This document shows positions 59,644-64,000 of a stretch of 64,000 nucleotides of DNA, piece by piece. The notes beneath the pieces were generated by a model, which was not told the origin of the DNA, ran no database searches, and was given only the letters and a program-made list of their open reading frames with translations. The first letter of the stretch is position 1. Every line of letters starts with the position of its first letter. Origin of the DNA: Solea solea (Eukaryota; Chordata; Actinopteri; Pleuronectiformes; Soleidae); NCBI RefSeq assembly GCF_958295425.1, contig NC_081149.1:23359964-23423963 (forward strand), in the 5' to 3' direction. The position numbers and the translations under genes are program-made.

Positions 59644-62370
59644 GTATGTCTGTCTGTCTGTCTGTCTTTTTGTCCTTTAACTTGTTCCTTCTGTTGTATC
59701 CTATCCTGATGAGACTAAAATACAACTATAAAAAAATAACTTTGACAGCCACTTTTCTCTCTCTTATGTCTCCGTGATACTTTTTTAAAAAATTGTCTCT
59801 TTTCACTTGTGTGCCCTTCCCTGCCATTTGTGACTGGCCAATATCCACACTGGCCACAATATCTAAAACATATCCAATATTTACTTCAAATTACAGTATT
59901 ACAGTTTGTGTATTGATTTTTTTTTTTAATTGGTACTGAAAAAAATATATGTACCTCCTACCACAACAAGAAAAACTAGACTTTCTTTAATTCTAAATAG
60001 ATCAAATATATCTAGTGTAGTAGTTACTTACACTGTAAATATGTGCATCATTGATAGGAGTTGACAAACTTAGCGGTCCACAGTGTAAAAATGAGTGACA
60101 CCTAAAGGTGAGACTGCAGAGTGTGACAAACAGAGGACTGCTCATCCCTGTCCTTACTCAAGTGCATTAGGAAACTACAGTGTCCTCCGCATACCAAAAA
60201 GGATGTAGTTCTTCTCCATGTTCCTCATCAGCCTCCTCTCTTTCTTTGTACATCCAGGCTGTAGTAGAAACAAGACTGGGGCCTCCATAAAGCAAAGCTC
60301 TTGCTTCAATTGCATATTAGGACTTTTTCTAAGGCTATGAATTTTATTTAGAAATCTGATTATACACTTTTAGATCACCTCGCTATGGTTGTAGCTCGAT
60401 GGCGGTTCAGAATACAACCACTAGTGAGGAATTGCTTTTTTGGAATGTTGTTAGTCGATCTTTGTAATATGTTTCAGGTTTAGCTGGCGGCTATTTGATA
60501 GCATATTGAGCGGCATTCCAAGTCTTCCGACCATATGGTATCTGTGTCTTATGTGCAGAGTCTGGCTTTGGTCAAAGTATACATGCAATAGAATTAGAAT
60601 GATTTAGTCAAATGCTGAGAAATTAGATTTTGTAAAATTTGAGAGGAACATGTTGATACGTATTTTAAAGTTACCGATCAATTCAGACCAACATTAATAA
60701 TTGATTCTTTATTTATCATATTTTTTGTGTTAGTTGCATTTGCATTGCTTATTCAGTTTAGGCAGCAGGATATTGCAAATATTTTCCCATCCATTTCTTA
60801 GCACCATTTCTGTCCCAATGTAAAATCTGATTGCCTGTCAGGCAGAGCTGATTCTAGGGTCTCTGGTGCTAATCCCAACTGACATAGGACAACAGGCGGG
60901 GTCACACCCTGGACAGATCGAGTGTCCACTTTGCCTAATTACCAACCGTAATTGTTGCCCCCCCATCATAAACCTATATGATAGATATGCCATCTAACAC
61001 AGACTCCATCAACAAACTAGTGGTGTCCCCCTTTTGGCGATATCCCTATGTTGCGTTGTTGTCTGTAGTTTAAAGGTGTCATTGCTTTGGGGCTGTATCA
61101 GTTGTCTGTTGGGGGTTCTAGGCAGTTGCCTAGTTTGCCTGTCCCGCTGCTACAGCTCTGCCTTCAGGACACTGTATGATGTGAATTTTCCACTCAAGTT
61201 CACATATTGTTACTCAAGCCAGTAAAGCAAATGTAATGACGCTTCATTGTCTCTGTGTGGAAAACATCAGTTTGGTGTGAATGATCCATTGAGTGGCAGC
61301 TGCTCAGATTGACACGAACAATTGCAATCATTTAGAAAAGTTGGAGGAGATTATTTATGTGCTCTGTAGTCCGGGACCTGGTTAGAGTTTCATTCTGTTG
61401 ACGAGACAAAGGATGATGATTAAAGACAGATCCCCACTCTGCCACTTGTGCTAAACATACTCCTGGTCTTAAAGACCTTAATGGAATTCAGGAAATGGCG
61501 GAAACTATCTGAGCATTTTGGTATTCTGATTCAGAGCCATAGTGTCATCTACTTTTTATGACCTTCAGAGCCTGTGACAGCTAATTAGTCTTGTGTGTAT
61601 CTTTTCAGGACCTTTTCTGTCATAAGCACAGACCTTGTCAGGACCAGTAGCCCTCATGGAGACCAAAACTGGGTCCTAATGAGGCAGAACCTCATTTCTG
61701 AGGAACTGTTTTAGTTTAGGGCAAATATTTGAATTGTGGTTAAGGTTAGGCATTAACTGGTTATAGTTAAGGTGAGGGATTAGGCTTCGATATGAGTCAG
61801 AGTCAGTGCAGTATCCCCAGAAGAATAGCTGCACAAACCTGTGTGTGTGTATGTGGGGGGGGGGGATTCCTTTGTAATCATAGCCAACCACATACAGAGA
61901 TGCTAACAGTCTAAGGTCATACTAGCTAACTTTAGCATCCAGAGAACAGTGCAGGGTATTAAGCAGGTGTTATCTATGCAGCTGGTGGCTGTGTAGGAGT
62001 GTGTGTGTGTATGTCATGTGGGGGCATTTTGACATTGTGGTGCCCCACAGCTTTAAGGTCCTTAAAGACCTGGTTTTAGGGTTACGGTTAGGCACTTAGT
62101 TGTGATGGTTAAGGTCAGGGTAAGGGGCTGGGGAATGCATTATGTCAATGGTGTGTCCTCACTAAGACATGAACACAAGTTTGTGTTTGTGTGTGTGTGC
62201 ACGTAGGATTGTTATGATGGTCGCTGCATGGTTGCTGTCTGGCTAAACTGTGCAAACACTGTGTGACTTACACAGGTTTTACCACCATAGATTGACCGGA
62301 TTATCAGCTTGGTTGTGTGTTTCATGCAGAAAGCGACCACCTGCTCCACGTAGACAAACACACTGTACTT

Positions 62371-62950
62371 GCACTTTTCCATTATACAGTTCTAGCACTA
62401 CTCAGCTCGACTACTCATTTTTTTGCTTTTTTCATTAGTGATAGTACACCTGGTACCTGCTGCTTTTTTAGTACCTGCTCTGGTGAGGTTCCAAGCGAGC
62501 TGAGCCGATACTAAAAAGTGAGGTCAACAGACTGTCGGCCAATGACTGGTGATCGTTGCGCTCATGACTCACTGGAAGAGTCATGAGCGCAACGTCCGAC
62601 AAAAGAGGCAAACCGAACAATGCTAAACTGTAGATCAGTTAGTAAGACTTGAAGACATGCGTTAATCTCCAACATTTAGCAAGGAAATGTCTAAAATCTT
62701 AATATTTAACAGTGGAGTCTGGTTTATTTAGCAACAGCACTGCCGAAGGCTGGTGATCGTGAATCACAACCCATTCAGCCATATTTTAGTTCCGAACGAT
62801 TTGGTGAACAAATCTTTTGAATGAACTGATTCTAATGATTCAGTACACTGAAATAAATTAAATGGAAATTAATGGAAAACAACGTGTCTGATAGAGAGTC
62901 GAGTCGAGTAGAGCCAGAGTAGTGCTAGAGCTGTATAATGGAAAAGCGCC
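62371..62950. mobile_element. Full-length car-like element with inverted ends (580 bp)
   Basis: Left gcacttttccattatacag, ctagcactactcagctcgac and right gagccagagtagtgctagag, ctgtataatggaaaagcgcc are imperfect inverted repeats of about 45 bases. Internal blocks match the copies at 23915, 30742 and 37690. The short end sequence suits a hAT-like MITE; the target duplication is not clear. Confidence 0.75.
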
Positions 62951-64000
62951 AGTAGGTTGGGCCTCTGCAGAGCTGACCCGGCTCTGTATGAATCTATAGA
63001 TATAAAAGGCTCATTCTGTGGTTGCTAATGTGCTTGTTAGCTGACCCCCAAAAATACACATGCACATACACACATTGTCCTTGACTAAAATTAACCCTGC
63101 TAAGACCTGTGTCTGTTGTCTGCTGGAACTCGAGTCTTCTTCTAAATCCCCTGGTTCATCCCCTCTGTCATTCCTCCCACCCCTCCGCCCCCCCGCTCTG
63201 TAGCCCCTCATATCCTTATTTGACTTAAGGTCAGACCTTTGAAATAAAATCTCTGTAGGTTTATTAAATATGAGATCTGTCATTCTGTTATTGCAGGAAA
63301 AATCAATTACAGCTGCACAATAACTTTGAAAACATTAACTTTTTTTTACAAGCCCTAATTCCGCTGGTCAAAAAAAAAGACACTGGCTCCTGCTGGTGAC
63401 TTTTCTAGTGTGACACTATCATGTGCGCCATTGAGTTTTAAATTGACTGAAAATTTAAAGCCGTTTCTAGTGAAAAGCATTGGAAATGAGCTGTTGTGTC
63501 CCTGTGAAATGGTTTTCTGATGCGTTTGAGATGTTAAACATGACTCAGTTAAGAAAAAATCTCAACTTATCTTCTGTCTATTAGACACCTCAAGTCAGTT
63601 GAGGTGTTTTAGTAGGTTTACCTGTGTTCAAAGTAATCTAAATTTACCCTCTTGTTTTGGTTTAAAATAGGTATTTAGGGAAAACTAACACACCTTGATT
63701 CCAGTGTGAGCTAACATGCTATTGTCTGTAGCTTCGTAATTAACATACAGACATGAGAGTCATATATTTTCTTTTACTCGTGCTTAATAATAGAAACATA
63801 CGGAAGTAGTAAATGATTTTGAAATGAAAAAGTTCCAAATAGAGACAGCGGTAACTGATTGCTGTATGGACACTGCAGTTAGAGTAGAGTGTCAGTGATA
63901 ATGCTGTTGAGAGGAGTTATGGTGTCTGACTATGCCAAGCTGCAGGGTCTGGCACCGAAGCAGAGAGAGAGAGGACATAGCTTTCAAAGACAGTTACCGT

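Larger units (their letters stand above)
57715..64000. other. 3' spacer with weak signs of a following gene
   Basis: I find no recognisable coding gene. The stretch has CA microsatellites (59415-59440, 59522-59541), a TATA box with possible exon, LINE-derived scraps (about 60860-60920), the second copy of the 36757 repeat (61609-61770), ggttaagg-type repeats (about 62075-62150) and a full car-like element (62371-62950). Confidence 0.5.

Overview
The window is nuclear DNA of a teleost fish, probably a percomorph (inference). The reasons are vertebrate-type split genes with GT-AG introns and three multi-exon genes, all on the + strand. Introns and spacers are full of fish-type repeats: hAT, TTAA-target and Tc1/mariner short elements, a tRNA-derived SINE, LINE-tail fragments and many microsatellites. 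I see no bacterial, viral, CRISPR or rRNA features. Most long open frames are antisense or repeat-derived and are not listed.

Layout. (1) 1-1231: upstream or 5' intron sequence. (2) 1234-22188: a complete carnitine palmitoyltransferase 1 gene, 18 coding exons, 791 residues, intact active site. Its introns carry several hAT elements, one 1.7-kb TTAA element with a broken THAP remnant, and a CTG repeat. (3) 22189-26900: 3' UTR and repeat-rich spacer. (4) about 26930-43312: a gene I can assemble from ten coding exons but cannot name by sequence. It encodes a 267-residue secretory/type I membrane protein: signal peptide, small nine-cysteine N-glycosylated ectodomain, Thr/Ala mucin stalk, one membrane helix and a short tail. 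Its probable first exon has NF-kB-like and ISRE-like sites. (5) 43313-46930: 3' UTR and spacer. (6) 48582-57585: pih1d1, ten coding exons, 284 residues. (7) 57586-64000: spacer with a local direct duplication, a TATA box with a possible first exon, and weak exon candidates of an unidentified next gene.

The gene set cpt1 / membrane cytokine-like / pih1d1 matches a human neighbourhood: CPT1C, FLT3LG and PIH1D1 all lie in 19q13.33. The middle gene is therefore a positional candidate for the fish FLT3 ligand or another short-chain haematopoietic cytokine. Its architecture (small Cys-rich glycosylated head on a mucin stalk with a membrane anchor) and its promoter motifs suit that idea, but sequence identity does not prove it. 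It is the most interesting object here, notably for a 12-nt microexon carrying one cysteine, preceded by a long CTTT tract, and a run of stalk exons that can all be skipped in frame. The three genes are not an operon: CPT1 acts at the mitochondrial outer membrane, PIH1D1 in HSP90/R2TP chaperoning, and the middle protein at the cell surface.
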